A stretch of 64,000 nucleotides of DNA, from positions 4,519,840 to 4,583,839 of the forward strand of contig NZ_JYKO02000001.1 in the NCBI RefSeq assembly GCF_000949385.2, in the 5' to 3' direction. Below, piece after piece: positions 7,216 to 18,810 of this stretch. Position numbers and translations under genes: made by a program. The notes under the pieces were generated by a model that did no database searches, had not been told where the DNA came from, and was given only the letters and a program-made list of their open reading frames with translations. The DNA is from Pseudomonas sp. LFM046 (lineage in GTDB: Bacteria; Pseudomonadota; Gammaproteobacteria; Pseudomonadales; Pseudomonadaceae). Each line of letters begins with the position of its first letter. Position 1 is the stretch's first letter.

Positions 7216-8622
7216 ATGACACTGGATGCCCTGCGCCTGGAGGTACCGGACATCCTGGAAGCGAACAGCACTCCATTGGCAAGCGTGCCCACGCTCCTCG
7301 CGGAGGCCCGCCGACTCCCTCAGGATAGTGCCGTACAGCAGGTTCTGGAGCTTTTGTTCAAGCTCAACCGTAGCGCGCTGACCTTACTCGAAAGGCAACG
7401 CGTGCTGCAAAGCTTCAGCGAGGAGTTCCGCCACTACGCCAGGGCCTGGCAGGACCGAGCCACACCACCAGCGCTCTTCATCACGCTTTGCAATGAACTG
7501 GCCAGCGGGTTCAAGCGCCTGCTGCTGCAGATCCTTCAAGGCCACCAGCCCTCGCGCCCGCACATGGCCTGGTGCCTCTACATGGCCCAGCACTTCCTCG
7601 CCCAGACGCAGCTACGCCACTACCAGGGCTATCAGGAACCCAACCCACGACTCTGGCGTGACAGCCACCTGTTGTACTGGATCGGTGAACACCAGAACTG
7701 CCTGGACGAACCGGTGGCCGCAGCCTTCCACCCGACCCCGGCCAACACCCTGCGCGGGCTCTACCAGCAGATGCTGCTCCTGGCCCTGAGCAACCCATTT
7801 CACCTCAGCGAGGGCGAATGCACGCTGCTGTTCGGTGCGCTCGCCCCGATCGCCGGCCTGGCTCGATTGATACCGTGGGACGAGGACGACGAAAACGGCA
7901 GCCCGACCGTCGATCTCACCGAGTCCCAGCCCTGTCTGCCGCAGGACCAGCGTCCCGACGGCGCCGATGCCTACTTGCGTCGGTTGGAACTGGGTGCCCT
8001 GCTGATCGCCCTGCACGATCCCGCGCCTCTGCGCAGTGAAAGCGAACGGGCGCTGCTGGAGCGGGTCCGACCGCATTGGCTGGGACGCCAGCAACGCCGC
8101 CACCCACGCACCGAGCAATCGGGCAACTGCGAGTTGGTGGTGGGGCTGCCCGCCATCCATGCCGACCTGCTTGCGCAGCATCCAGGTCGCAGCGAAGCGC
8201 AGTTCCTGGACGCCAGCCCCGGGGGTACCCGCCTGTTGTGCCAAGGCGATCTGGGCAACCAGCTGCCAGTGGGGCAACTGGTGCTGGTGCAGACCCAGAG
8301 CAGCCCGGTACTTGCCCTGGTGCGCTGGCGCTACCAGAACACCGAAGGCCTGCATCTCGGCCTGCGTTATCTCAAGGGCCTGCCGCGCCCCGTCTGGCTG
8401 CGCCGCACCCCCAGCGCCCAGACCCACCCCGGTGTACTGCAAAGCACACCAGACCCCGGCAACGGCTGGCATCACGGCCTCTGGCTGCCCTGCAAGCAAT
8501 TCGTCGAAGGGGAAAACCTCTGGCTGCAATTGGCCAGCGTGCACAACCAGGCCATCGTGCCACTGCCTGAAGCCAACCTCTGCACCTCCCTGGTGGCTCG
8601 CTACCCCCTGCAGCTCGCCTGA
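7216..8622 (+). CDS. Protein with C-terminal PilZ-like motifs, function unknown
   Basis: A 468-residue protein. Residues 1-280 are helical, Leu-rich and unfamiliar. Residues about 290-395 show the pattern of a PilZ domain: R294-x-x-x-R298 (RRHPR), then 34 residues on D332-x-S334-x-x-G337 (DASPGG), then beta segments including VLALVRWRYQNTEGLHLGLRYL. RxxxR plus D/NxSxxG is the c-di-GMP-binding signature of PilZ proteins. There is no signal peptide or membrane segment, so it is probably cytoplasmic. ATG 7216 follows GGGG by 5 nt; the reading extended to 6664 overlaps the divergent redox gene. A second-messenger receptor role is inference from motifs. The gene sits where PA0952 does. Confidence 0.75.
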   Translation: MTLDALRLEVPDILEANSTPLASVPTLLAEARRLPQDSAVQQVLELLFKLNRSALTLLERQRVLQSFSEEFRHYARAWQDRATPPALFITLCNELASGFKRLLLQILQGHQPSRPHMAWCLYMAQHFLAQTQLRHYQGYQEPNPRLWRDSHLLYWIGEHQNCLDEPVAAAFHPTPANTLRGLYQQMLLLALSNPFHLSEGECTLLFGALAPIAGLARLIPWDEDDENGSPTVDLTESQPCLPQDQRPDGADAYLRRLELGALLIALHDPAPLRSESERALLERVRPHWLGRQQRRHPRTEQSGNCELVVGLPAIHADLLAQHPGRSEAQFLDASPGGTRLLCQGDLGNQLPVGQLVLVQTQSSPVLALVRWRYQNTEGLHLGLRYLKGLPRPVWLRRTPSAQTHPGVLQSTPDPGNGWHHGLWLPCKQFVEGENLWLQLASVHNQAIVPLPEANLCTSLVARYPLQLA

Positions 8623-8709
8623 GTGATCAAACTGCGAGGCCGGTCACGTCGCCCTGTGGTGAAGGCGCACAGTTCGGAGGGGAATGGCTGCTTATAATCC
8701 TGGGACATC

Positions 8710-8723
8710 GGTACGAACGTACC
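8710..8723. promoter_or_regulatory. Small inverted repeat and -10-like box upstream of the next gene
   Basis: GGTAC-GAAC-GTACC forms a 5-bp inverted repeat 19 nt before the ATG at 8743. A TATAAT hexamer at 8693-8698 lies just upstream of it but has no good -35 partner. A transcription start between them is plausible and would place the repeat at the start of the mRNA. Confidence 0.3.
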
Positions 8724-8742
8724 CTCCCAGCCTGGACGCCCC

Positions 8743-9132
8743 ATGCAGCAGCAAGACAACCTGATCGGCCCGGTCCCCGCCCGCGTCGTCGAAGTTGCCC
8801 GCTCCACCCTCACGCCCTTCGAGGGCCGGGTGGCGGATTTCAATGTGGCGAGCTGGCTGCATTTGCCGGGTATGGCGGATCTGCCGGTGTCCCTGCTGGT
8901 GAACTACATGGATGGAGAGCAGCGCCGCGAGGTAACCGTCGACCACGGTCGGCTCAATTCCAAGGGCAAGATCCTGCTGGCTGGCGTTGCCCGCCTCCCG
9001 TTCAAGCACAAGATCGTGCAGATGCAGGTGCACCTGCGCTGCGCCGTGCCGGTCCAGGGACTGGTGGTGGAAGAGCTCTTCGTACAGGCGGTGGAACTGG
9101 CGGCGCCCGCCCAACGCCAGGCGCGCGCCTGA
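8743..9132 (+). CDS. Conserved-looking protein of unknown function
   Basis: A 129-residue soluble protein with alternating strand-like segments: PVSLLVNYMDGEQRREVTVD, GRLNSKGKILLAGVARLP, KHKIVQMQVHLRC. There is no signal peptide, no membrane segment and no motif I recognise. Codon use is like the neighbours and the reading frame is clean, which supports a real gene. The ribosome binding site is weak. It has its own possible promoter (TATAAT at 8693). Confidence 0.7.
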   Translation: MQQQDNLIGPVPARVVEVARSTLTPFEGRVADFNVASWLHLPGMADLPVSLLVNYMDGEQRREVTVDHGRLNSKGKILLAGVARLPFKHKIVQMQVHLRCAVPVQGLVVEELFVQAVELAAPAQRQARA

Positions 9133-9138
9133 CGCCTC

Positions 9139-9330
9139 TCAGCCGGGCAACGCCCGGCTGGCCTCCATCGCCGGCAGCTCGACGCCGTCGTCTTTTTCCT
9201 GCACGGTCGCTGGAGCCAGGGATTCCGGCCAGTGACGGAAATTCAGCCCGGTCACCCGGTTCAATCCTTCCAGCGCCCGTTGCGGTACGCGTTCGTGCAG
9301 GTGGATCAGTTTGTCTTGCGCGGTTCCCAT
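9139..9330 (-). CDS. Small hypothetical protein (63 aa)
   Basis: Reads MGTAQDKLIHLHERVPQRAL, then LNRVTGLNFRHWPESLAP and an acidic tail. The composition is protein-like rather than that of a shadow frame. ATG 9330 has AGGGG about 9 nt upstream; in-frame ATGs at 9339 and 9387 are alternatives. It lies 136 nt downstream of the YihY-family gene on the same strand and may be co-transcribed. No family recognised. Confidence 0.5.
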   Translation of the reverse strand: MGTAQDKLIHLHERVPQRALEGLNRVTGLNFRHWPESLAPATVQEKDDGVELPAMEASRALPG

Positions 9331-9466
9331 CGCCTTCATCCCCTGGCCATCAGAATGATGGCCTCTTCCCTGTAGTGCCATAAACATGCCAACCCCACGG
9401 GCCCGACACTTCACCACCCCAGATCGGCTCCAGCCTCTCCGCCCCCTCATCGACTGACAAATTTCG

Positions 9467-10687
9467 TCAGTCGTTTCCCGGCTTGAGCCATTGAGCCAGG
9501 CTGCCGCCGAACAACGCCTGCTGCTCCTCCTGAAGGAGTTCCAGGGCCTTGCGCAGCGGCGGATACCAATCCTCGTCCAGATGCTCCGGCAACTGGCTCA
9601 GTCTCGGCAACGGCCAGGGCATGTGAACCAGCAGTTGGTAAAGACTGTAGCCGCTGAGGTCGCGGCAGAGCACCCAGGACCCGCCAGCGGCCCGGCAGAC
9701 CAGATGCTGGCCCTCCAGCAACTCCAGCAGCTCTAGCCATTCGTCTTCCGGCAGGTGCCAGCCGGCACGCTGAACATCCAGATGACGCACCGGCATGCCG
9801 CGCATCTGGCGATCGTGGAACACCCTCAGGATGCCCATCATCACCAGCAGTCGCGGTAGCGCCCGGCGACGCCAGTGCCAGGGCGTGGACAGGTTGCACA
9901 CCAGCTCGGCGCCTAACAGCACGATCACCCAGGAAAGATAGATCCACAGCAGGAACAGCGGCACTGTTGCGAAAGCACCGTAGATCAGTTGATACCCCGG
10001 AAAGAAACTGACGTAGAGGCCGAACAGCGCTTTTGCCGCCTCGAACAGCAGCGCAGCGAAGGTGCCACCCGCCAGGGCGTGGCGCACCGGCACCCGGGCA
10101 TTGGGCACCGCGGCGTAGATCAGCGTGAACGCGGCAATGCTCGACAACAGCGGCATGAACCCCAGGAGGGTCTGGGCACCGATCAAGGCATCCGGACCGG
10201 AGATCAGGGAAAGCGAGGTGATGTAGGTACTGACTGCAAATCCCGCCCCCAGCAGCAACGGGCCGAGACTGAGCATGGCCCAGTAGAGCAGAAAGCTGTA
10301 GACGCCGCGTCGAGGCTGGCGTACCCGCCATATGGTGTTGAAGGCCTTCTCGATGGTCACCAGCATCATGAACGCGGTCACCACCAGCAGCCCGACGCCC
10401 ACCCAGGTCAGGTGCCGGGCCTGCACGGTGAAAGCACGCAGGTACTCCTGCAGGGCCTCCCCGGTGGAGGGCACGAAATTGTGGAAGATGAAGCTCTGGA
10501 TCTGCTCGCCGGTGCCCTGGAAGGCGGGAATGGCCGACAGCATGGTGAAGGTCACCGTCATCATCGGCACAACCGCGAACAGGCTGGTGTAGGTCAACGC
10601 CGCAGCGCTGTTGGTGCCACGATCGGCGATGAACCTCTGCAGCAGGAAGCGCCAGAATTCGACGGTGTCGGTGAGGCGTTGGCGCAT
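9467..10687 (-). CDS. YihY/BrkB family inner membrane protein
   Basis: A 406-residue protein with the YihY/BrkB pattern: [19 protein letters not shown] near residues 25-43, about six membrane segments up to residue 275, and the conserved [20 protein letters not shown] block. It ends in a soluble C-terminal part of about 130 residues ([20 protein letters not shown] onward) resembling a winged-helix region. The family was once called RNase BN by error; its function is unsettled. It starts with an excellent AAGGAGAAGG ribosome binding site. Divergent from arsC, as PA0951 is from PA0950. Confidence 0.9.
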   Translation of the reverse strand: MRQRLTDTVEFWRFLLQRFIADRGTNSAAALTYTSLFAVVPMMTVTFTMLSAIPAFQGTGEQIQSFIFHNFVPSTGEALQEYLRAFTVQARHLTWVGVGLLVVTAFMMLVTIEKAFNTIWRVRQPRRGVYSFLLYWAMLSLGPLLLGAGFAVSTYITSLSLISGPDALIGAQTLLGFMPLLSSIAAFTLIYAAVPNARVPVRHALAGGTFAALLFEAAKALFGLYVSFFPGYQLIYGAFATVPLFLLWIYLSWVIVLLGAELVCNLSTPWHWRRRALPRLLVMMGILRVFHDRQMRGMPVRHLDVQRAGWHLPEDEWLELLELLEGQHLVCRAAGGSWVLCRDLSGYSLYQLLVHMPWPLPRLSQLPEHLDEDWYPPLRKALELLQEEQQALFGGSLAQWLKPGND

Positions 10688-10779
10688 TCCTTCTCCTTGA
10701 TTCGGTTCTGCCCGGCCTGGGCCACAGACCGCAAGCGCGGTCCACGGTTCAGGACTGCCTCACGACGCGGTTAGAATAG

Positions 10780-12166
<1,387 letters not shown>

Positions 12167-12182
12167 TGCTCCGTCGAAAATG

Positions 12183-12211
12183 AAAAAGCCCGGATTGATC
12201 CGGGCTTTTTT
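12183..12211 (+). terminator. Rho-independent terminator between convergent units
   Basis: AAAAAGCCCGGAT/ATCCGGGCTTTTT stem with flanking A- and T-runs, serving the arsC unit and the convergent hda unit. Confidence 0.88.
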
Positions 12212-12230
12212 GTAGGGGGTGGCGTTCGTG

Positions 12231-12935
12231 CTACCAGCCGAAGATTTCCTTGAGGAACGGAATCGTCAGCTTGCGCTGGGCCTGGAGCGAAGCCTGGTCG
12301 AGGATGTCCAGCAGGTCGAACAGCAGGTTCATGCTGCGCGGGCCACGGGTCAGGATGAAACGTCCGACTTCATCGGTCAGGTGCAAGCCTCGGCGCGAGG
12401 CGCGCAATTGCAGGGCGCGGAGCTTGTCCTCGTCGGACAGCGCATGGAGCTGGAACACCAGCGCCAGGGTCAGGCGCGACTTGAGGTCCGGCAGCTTCAC
12501 GCCCAGCTCGCGAGGCGACTTGCTGGCCGACAACAGCAGCTTGCGGCCGGCATCCCGCAGGCGATTGAACAGGTGGAACAGCCCTTCTTCCCACTCCGGG
12601 CGCCCGGCCAGGGCATGCAGGTCGTCCAGGCAGACCAGCTCGCACTGCTCCAGATTGTCGAAGACTTCCGGGCCGTAGTGCACAAGTTCGTCCATGGGCA
12701 GGTAGATGGCCTGCTCGTCGCGCTGTTCGAAGCGCAGGCAAGCGGCCTGAAGCAGGTGGCTGCGTCCTGCACCCTCGCCGCCCCAGAGATAGATCAGGCT
12801 CTCGGTCCAGCCGGCATCGGGCTCGCACAAGCGCTCGACATAGCCGAGGGCCGCGGCATTGGCGCCGGGATAGAAGTTGGCGAAGGTGGCGTCGTCACGC
12901 AAACGCACACTCAGGGGAAGCTGGATCGGTGTCAT
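12231..12935 (-). CDS. hda: DnaA regulatory inactivator Hda
   Basis: A 234-residue AAA+ protein homologous to the central domain of DnaA. Hda acts with the sliding clamp to stimulate hydrolysis of DnaA-bound ATP and so limit replication initiation. An N-terminal clamp-binding stretch (QLPLSVRL) is followed by the P-loop WGGEGAGRSHLLQAA, the Walker B region LVCLDDLHALAG and sensor segments around FILTRGPRSMNLLFDLLDIL. No DnaA domain IV (DNA binding) is present, as expected. The start codon overlaps the stop of the upstream permease by 4 nt. Confidence 0.95.
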   Translation of the reverse strand: MTPIQLPLSVRLRDDATFANFYPGANAAALGYVERLCEPDAGWTESLIYLWGGEGAGRSHLLQAACLRFEQRDEQAIYLPMDELVHYGPEVFDNLEQCELVCLDDLHALAGRPEWEEGLFHLFNRLRDAGRKLLLSASKSPRELGVKLPDLKSRLTLALVFQLHALSDEDKLRALQLRASRRGLHLTDEVGRFILTRGPRSMNLLFDLLDILDQASLQAQRKLTIPFLKEIFGW

Positions 12936-14026
12936 GCCGTACTGGGAGGGTCGTCGGGACCGCTACTCGACTGTCCGTAAAGGTCGGAAAGTTTATAGAA
13001 ATCATGCGCATGGCGCAGCAAAACCATGATAATCGCCGCCACAGGCAGGGCCAGGAGCACGCCAGTGAAGCCAAATAGCTGGCCGCCGGCGAGTATCGCA
13101 AAGATCACCGCCACTGGGTGCAGGCCAATACGATCGCCCACCAGCAGCGGCGTCAGCAGCATACCTTCGAGCAATTGCCCCACGGTGAAGACGGCGACTA
13201 CGCCGATAAGCGGATAGAGCTCAAAGCCACCGAACTGGAAGAGCGTGGCGATCAGCGCGGCGCCGAAACCGACCACGAAGCCCATGTAGGGCACGATACT
13301 GGCCAGGCCCGCCAGCAGGCCTATCAGAAGCCCCAGGTCCAGGCCGACCAGCATCAGGCCGACGGCGTAGATCAGGCCCAACGCCAGCATCACCAGCAAC
13401 TGGCCGCGCAGGAAAGCACCCAGCACTTCATGGCATTCAGCCACCAGTCCGACGATGTACGACTCGCGGCTGCGCGGCAGCAGGCCACGGAGCTTGCTCA
13501 CCATCAGGTCCCAGTCCCGCAGCAGGTAGAAACCCACCACCGGAATCAGCAGGAGGTTGCCCAACCAAGCCACCAGCGCCAGGCCAGACGCGGTGACGCT
13601 GGCCAGCAGGGTGCTGGCGATGTCGGTGGTCTGGCCGAGGTTGCCACCCAGCACCGCCTTGAGCCTGTCGAAGCGCCAGAAATCCTGGGGCAGTCCCAGC
13701 CTGACCTGAACCCAGGGCTGCGCGCTGTGCTGCAACCAGTCGAGCATCTGCGGCGCCACTTCGTAGAGCCGCAGCAGCTGGCGACCGAGCATCGGCAGCA
13801 GCACCAGCAGCAGAGCGAGGAGGATCACGCCGAACAGGCCGAACACCAGCACCACGCCCCAGGTGCGTGACAAACCCAGGCGTTCCAGCCGATCTACCAG
13901 CGGATCGCCCAGATAGGCCATCAGCATGCCCACCAGGAACGGCGATAACACGGGGTGCAAGTGATAAACCAGCCACCCCACGAACAGGAACCCACCCAGC
14001 CACAGCCAGCGACGCGAATCGGTCAT
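12932..14026 (-). CDS. AI-2E family transporter (PerM-like permease)
   Basis: A 364-residue integral membrane protein with about eight predicted segments and the family's C-terminal blocks: LAGLASIVPYMGFVVGFGAALIATLF, then TVGQLLEGMLLTPLLVGDRIGLHPVAVIFAILAGGQLFGFTGVLLALPVAA read in parts. The family includes TqsA/YdiK and PerM; cargo is generally unproven. It is translationally coupled to hda (ATGA overlap), the arrangement seen around PA0947. Confidence 0.9.
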   Translation of the reverse strand: MTDSRRWLWLGGFLFVGWLVYHLHPVLSPFLVGMLMAYLGDPLVDRLERLGLSRTWGVVLVFGLFGVILLALLLVLLPMLGRQLLRLYEVAPQMLDWLQHSAQPWVQVRLGLPQDFWRFDRLKAVLGGNLGQTTDIASTLLASVTASGLALVAWLGNLLLIPVVGFYLLRDWDLMVSKLRGLLPRSRESYIVGLVAECHEVLGAFLRGQLLVMLALGLIYAVGLMLVGLDLGLLIGLLAGLASIVPYMGFVVGFGAALIATLFQFGGFELYPLIGVVAVFTVGQLLEGMLLTPLLVGDRIGLHPVAVIFAILAGGQLFGFTGVLLALPVAAIIMVLLRHAHDFYKLSDLYGQSSSGPDDPPSTA

Positions 14027-14027
14027 T

Positions 14028-14576
14028 TCAAGCCCTCATCCTTGCATAGCGAAATTTCCGACCCCAGTCCCAGACGTAATGGGCTCCGCTGCAGAGCGTC
14101 ACCAGCACCACCAGCCAGATCAGTGGGCCGCGTACCGGGGCCAGCACCGGCGCCAGGCTCAGTTCCACCAGCAGGCTCAGTACCAGGATCATCTGCAGCA
14201 ATGTGCTCAGTTTACCCAGCCGGCTCGGTGCGAACTCGGCCGGCCCAACCAGCGCGCGGAACAGCCCGGCGCCCGCGAGGATCGCCAGGTCCCGCAGGAA
14301 AACCACCAGGGTCAGCCACACAGGCAGAACCTGGGTGACGGTCAGGCAGATGAAGCTGGTCACCAGCAGCAGCTTGTCGGCAAGGGGGTCGAAAAGCGAG
14401 CCAAAGCGACTGGTCCAGCCGAAACGCCGGGCGAGAAAGCCGTCCAGGGCATCGGAACAGCCCGCCACGGCGAACAACACCAGGGCCTGGGCATGTCGAT
14501 CGGACAGCAGCAACCCGGCAATGGGTAGAACCAGTGCCAGGCGCAGCAGAGTCAGCAGATTGGGCAACTGGTGCAT
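14028..14576 (-). CDS. CDP-alcohol phosphatidyltransferase family protein
   Basis: A 182-residue membrane enzyme. The signature D-G-x2-A-R-x8-G-x3-D-x3-D is complete: SDALDGFLARRFG, then GSLFDPLADK. About five to six hydrophobic helices follow the usual PgsA/Pcs layout. It would join a CDP-diacylglycerol (or CDP-alcohol) with an alcohol acceptor in the inner membrane. The real acceptor (glycerol-phosphate or another) cannot be told. It lies 1 nt upstream of the permease gene, in the same operon. Confidence 0.88.
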   Translation of the reverse strand: MHQLPNLLTLLRLALVLPIAGLLLSDRHAQALVLFAVAGCSDALDGFLARRFGWTSRFGSLFDPLADKLLLVTSFICLTVTQVLPVWLTLVVFLRDLAILAGAGLFRALVGPAEFAPSRLGKLSTLLQMILVLSLLVELSLAPVLAPVRGPLIWLVVLVTLCSGAHYVWDWGRKFRYARMRA

Positions 14577-14614
14577 GGCGTCCCCGTCACGGGTAGGCCA
14601 GCAGTGTACGCCCG

Positions 14615-15661
14615 CTACCAGTGGAAACGCAGCACGTTGTTGCGTGGCACGACCTGGGGCGCCGGTTGCGCCTGCGGAGTGCCGCTCGGGGCGGGGGCAA
14701 CAGGTTCGGCCGGGGCTTCCGGCGGGGACTCCTGCAGCCCGGCAAGGGCCAGTTGGGCGCGCAATTGCTCCGGATTGGCGTTGACCTGGAACTCCAGGCG
14801 GTCGCCTTCCACCTTCAGCAGGCGTGCGTCGAAAGGTTCCAGCAGGCGCGACAGCTCGGCGTAGCGGGCGAGATCGGCGCCCTGAACTTCCAGCTCCAGA
14901 TTCTGGCCGGCGCCCGGCGCCACCACAAAGCGCGGCGCGAGGCGCTGGCTCACTGCGGACAGCACGGAGTCAGCCAGTGCGGTGCTGTCGGCGGCTTCGG
15001 CGGTGCCCTGCTCGCGGCTATCGCCCAGCCACAAGCGCCACTGGGCCTGCCACTTGCCATCGACCTGGTTGGCATCCACCGCCAGCAGGGCATCGGCGCC
15101 GTAGCGCTCGGAAGCCTGGGTCAGCGCGCCGGGTTGAGCGGACGTGAGTTGCTCGGGGGTCGCCAGCAGCTGCTCATTGAGGTCCGCCAGGGGCAGGCGC
15201 AGCGGCAAACCACGGTTCTGGGCCGCCTGGCGCAGGGGTTCAGCGGACTCCTGGCCGTCGCCCACCAGGCTGTTGCTGTCCCCAGAGCGGTTCAGCCACC
15301 AGGCGAGGATCACCGGGCGATTGGCGCTCCACAGCGGGATGCCGGCCTGGCGCAGGGTGCGCTCGGTGGTCACCGGATCGAAATCCACCACCAGCACCTG
15401 CCCTTCGTAGCCGTATTGGCTGATGAGTTGCTGCGGGTCCTTGCGCACTGCCTCCAAGGCCGGGCTCTGGGCTGCCTTGGGGTCACCGGACAGGCGCTGT
15501 ACCAGGGTGTCCAGGGCGCGCACCAGGGCCTGGCTACGCTCCTCCGGCTGCTGCGAAGTGACAGGTTCACGAACCTGGTAGAGGTCACTGACGGAATCAG
15601 CGTGGGCCGGCAGACCGAGCAACGACAGGCAAAGCAGGAGAGCGGAAGCGATCAGGCGCAT
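14615..15661 (-). CDS. DUF2066 domain protein, exported
   Basis: A 348-residue protein with an N-terminal signal peptide (MRLIASALLLCLSLLGLPAHA, cleaved after AHA in the first about 21 residues). The DUF2066 region includes LVRALDTLVQRLSGDPKAA, YGYEGQVLVVDFDPVTTERT and PVILAWWLNRSGD. A Pro/Ala-rich stretch (ESPPEAPAEPVAPAPSG) precedes the C-terminus. Function unknown; probably periplasmic. ATG 15661 starts the signal peptide, while the extended reading to 15703 lacks one. Likely first gene of the unit running to hda, divergent from purM. Confidence 0.85.
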   Translation of the reverse strand: MRLIASALLLCLSLLGLPAHADSVSDLYQVREPVTSQQPEERSQALVRALDTLVQRLSGDPKAAQSPALEAVRKDPQQLISQYGYEGQVLVVDFDPVTTERTLRQAGIPLWSANRPVILAWWLNRSGDSNSLVGDGQESAEPLRQAAQNRGLPLRLPLADLNEQLLATPEQLTSAQPGALTQASERYGADALLAVDANQVDGKWQAQWRLWLGDSREQGTAEAADSTALADSVLSAVSQRLAPRFVVAPGAGQNLELEVQGADLARYAELSRLLEPFDARLLKVEGDRLEFQVNANPEQLRAQLALAGLQESPPEAPAEPVAPAPSGTPQAQPAPQVVPRNNVLRFHW

Positions 15662-15891
15662 GGCGGAGTCTCTGTGGACAAACAGGTGCAGCATAGGCGG
15701 CAATCGAAGGGCTATACCTTAAACAGCCGTCTGGTCCGGAGCAACGCACGCGTTTTTGCGCGTCTTTTCGCCGGGCACCGACCGTTGCCGATGGCCGCTA
15801 CCCGGCAAGCCTGATAAAATCGCGCGCCTTCGCAAACCGGCAGCCAGACTTGCCGGTCGACCCACGATTTTCCCCCTATAGGCCTGGATTT

Positions 15892-16949
<1,058 letters not shown>

Positions 16950-16950
<1 letters not shown>

Positions 16951-17603
16951 TGGCCGCACGCTGTGATGTGGTGGTGCTGATCTCCGGCTCCGGCAGCAAC
17001 CTGCAGGCGCTGATCGACAGCACCACCGCGGCCGACCATCATCCGGCCCGCATCCGCGCGGTGATCTCCAACCGCGCCGATGCCTTCGGCCTGGAACGGG
17101 CGCAGAAGGCCGGCATCGATACCCGCGTGCTGGACCACAAGGCCTATGCCGACCGGGAAGCCTTCGATGCCGCGCTGATCGAAACCATCGACGCCTTCTC
17201 CCCGCAGTTGGTCGTACTTGCCGGGTTCATGCGCATCCTGACCCCCGGCTTCGTGCGCCACTATCAGGGGCGCCTGCTGAACATTCATCCCTCGCTGTTG
17301 CCGAAGTACAAGGGTCTGCATACTCACCAGCGCGCGCTGGAAGCCGGCGATACCGAACATGGCTGCAGCGTGCACTTCGTCACCGAGGAACTCGATGGCG
17401 GCCCTCTGGTAGTGCAGGCGGTAATCCCGGTAGAGTCAGACGACACGCCGGAAAGCCTGGCCCAGCGAGTTCATGTACAGGAACACCTGATCTACCCGTT
17501 GGCCGTGCGCTGGTTTGCCGAAGGCAGACTGTGCCTGGGCCCGAACGGCGCCAACCTTGATGGAAAAGCGTTGCCCCCTTGCGGGCAACAATTGCGTAAC
17601 TAG
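16950..17603 (+). CDS. purN: Phosphoribosylglycinamide formyltransferase
   Basis: A 217-residue enzyme transferring a formyl group from 10-formyltetrahydrofolate to GAR. It has the N-terminal VVVLISGSGSNLQALID phosphate-binding loop, the catalytic Asn/His pair in LLNIHPSLLPKYKG, the His of DTEHGCSVHFV and the catalytic Asp in TEELDGGPLV. ATG overlaps the purM TGA, so the pair is translationally coupled. Confidence 0.97.
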
Positions 17604-17614
17604 GAGATTCGCCA

Positions 17615-18331
17615 ATGCGTCGTGCCTTGTTGTTGCTCCTCGCCGCCTTCACCCTGCCCGCCATGTCCGCCGAGCTGAAACCCTTCGAGGCCAGCTACAC
17701 CGCGGACTGGAAACAACTGCCGGTCAGTGGTACTGCCGGCCGCAGCCTGAAGCAACTCGACAACGGTCGCTGGGAACTGGACTTCGAGGCCTCCATGCTG
17801 GTGGCCAGCCTGAGCGAAGTGAGCACCTTCCGCGTCGAAAGCAATGCTTTCCTGCCCCTGACCTACCGCTTCACCCGCAGTGGTCTGGGCAAGAGCAAGC
17901 AGGTGGAGTTCGACTTCGACTGGACCCAAAAACAGATCATCGGTACCGATCGCGGCAATCAGGTGCGGCTGCCCCTGAACCGTGGCATGCAGGACAAGTC
18001 CACCTACCAGCTGGTGCTCCAGCATGACGTCGCTGACGGCAAGAAGAGCATGAGCTACCAGGTGATCGACGGCGACGAGATCGAGACCTATGACTTCCGC
18101 GTGCTGGGCGAGGAGCGCGTGCGCACCAAGGCCGGCCTGGTGGATGCCATCAAGGTCGAGCGCGTACGCGACCCCACTCAAAGCAGCCGCAAGACCGTGC
18201 TCTGGTTCGCCAAGGACTGGGATTACCTGCTGGTCCGCCTGCACCAGGTGGAAAAGGACGGCAAGGAATACCAGATCATGCTCAAGGAGGGCACGGTGGA
18301 CGGCAAGCCTGTGAAAGGCCTGTCGGAGTAA
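17615..18331 (+). CDS. DUF3108 domain protein, exported
   Basis: A 238-residue protein with a short signal peptide (MRRALLLLLAAFTLPAMSA). The rest is rich in beta strands with the DUF3108 pattern: PFEASYTADWKQLPVSGTA, LKQLDNGRWELDFEASM, then TFRVESNAFLPLTYRFTRSG and VLWFAKDWDYLLVRLHQVEKDG in parts. Probably periplasmic; function unknown. It follows purN by 11 nt with AGGAG ahead of the ATG and ends at a strong terminator. Confidence 0.87.
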   Translation: MRRALLLLLAAFTLPAMSAELKPFEASYTADWKQLPVSGTAGRSLKQLDNGRWELDFEASMLVASLSEVSTFRVESNAFLPLTYRFTRSGLGKSKQVEFDFDWTQKQIIGTDRGNQVRLPLNRGMQDKSTYQLVLQHDVADGKKSMSYQVIDGDEIETYDFRVLGEERVRTKAGLVDAIKVERVRDPTQSSRKTVLWFAKDWDYLLVRLHQVEKDGKEYQIMLKEGTVDGKPVKGLSE

Positions 18332-18345
18332 CGCCTCCCCCACAC

Positions 18346-18375
18346 AAAAGACCGGGCCCAGTGCCCGGTTTTTTG
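18346..18375 (+). terminator. Rho-independent terminator of the purM-purN-DUF3108 unit
   Basis: AAAAGACCGGGC and GCCCGGTTTTTT form the stem and T-run, 15 nt after the DUF3108 stop. Confidence 0.88.
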
Positions 18376-18504
18376 TGCCCGCCTGAAAGTCGCCGAACCT
18401 TGGACAGGCCCCAATCCAGCGAAACAGGCTGATACTTGGAGGACTGCCTGGCCGTGCCAATAGCGCCTATGCTTTCCACCCGGCACGCCGCAGAGGAAAC
18501 CGTT

Positions 18505-18780
18505 ATGAACGAGGAATACCTGCCGCTCTCCTGCGACCTCTACGACTACATCGAGATCGCTTGCCTGCACCGCTACCAGCTGCATATCGAATTGGCTGGC
18601 GGCGCCCGCCTGGACGCCCGCGCCATGACCACCCTGACGACGCCGGACAAGGAAGAGTTCCTGATCGTGCAGAACGAGGGTGGGCAGGAGCGTCTGCGCC
18701 TTGACCAGATCACGGCCATCACGCCGCTGACGGAAGGGGCCAGCTTCGGGCGGGTGTTGCTGGGGAATCAGATCTGCTGA
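18505..18780 (+). CDS. rof: Rho-binding antiterminator (Rof family)
   Basis: A 91-residue protein resembling Rof/YaeO, which binds Rho and inhibits its termination activity. Family marks are the N-terminal YLPLSCDLYDYIEIACLHRY (residues 4-23), then a small beta barrel with TLTTPDKEEFLIVQ and LRLDQITAITPL. ATG 18505 follows AGAGGAAAC; the reading extended to 18436 is not supported. Monocistronic between two terminators. The assignment is by pattern; antitermination in this organism is inference. Confidence 0.82.
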   Translation: MNEEYLPLSCDLYDYIEIACLHRYQLHIELAGGARLDARAMTTLTTPDKEEFLIVQNEGGQERLRLDQITAITPLTEGASFGRVLLGNQIC

Positions 18781-18810
18781 AGGCGGGGGCCGGCACGCTG
18801 TCCGCCCGGA

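Noticed and set aside
15740-15775. PurR-like palindrome upstream of purM (ACGCGTTTTTGCGC-like)
   Set aside because: The match to ACGCAAACGTTTGCGT is poor, and pseudomonads are not known to me to use an E. coli-type PurR here.
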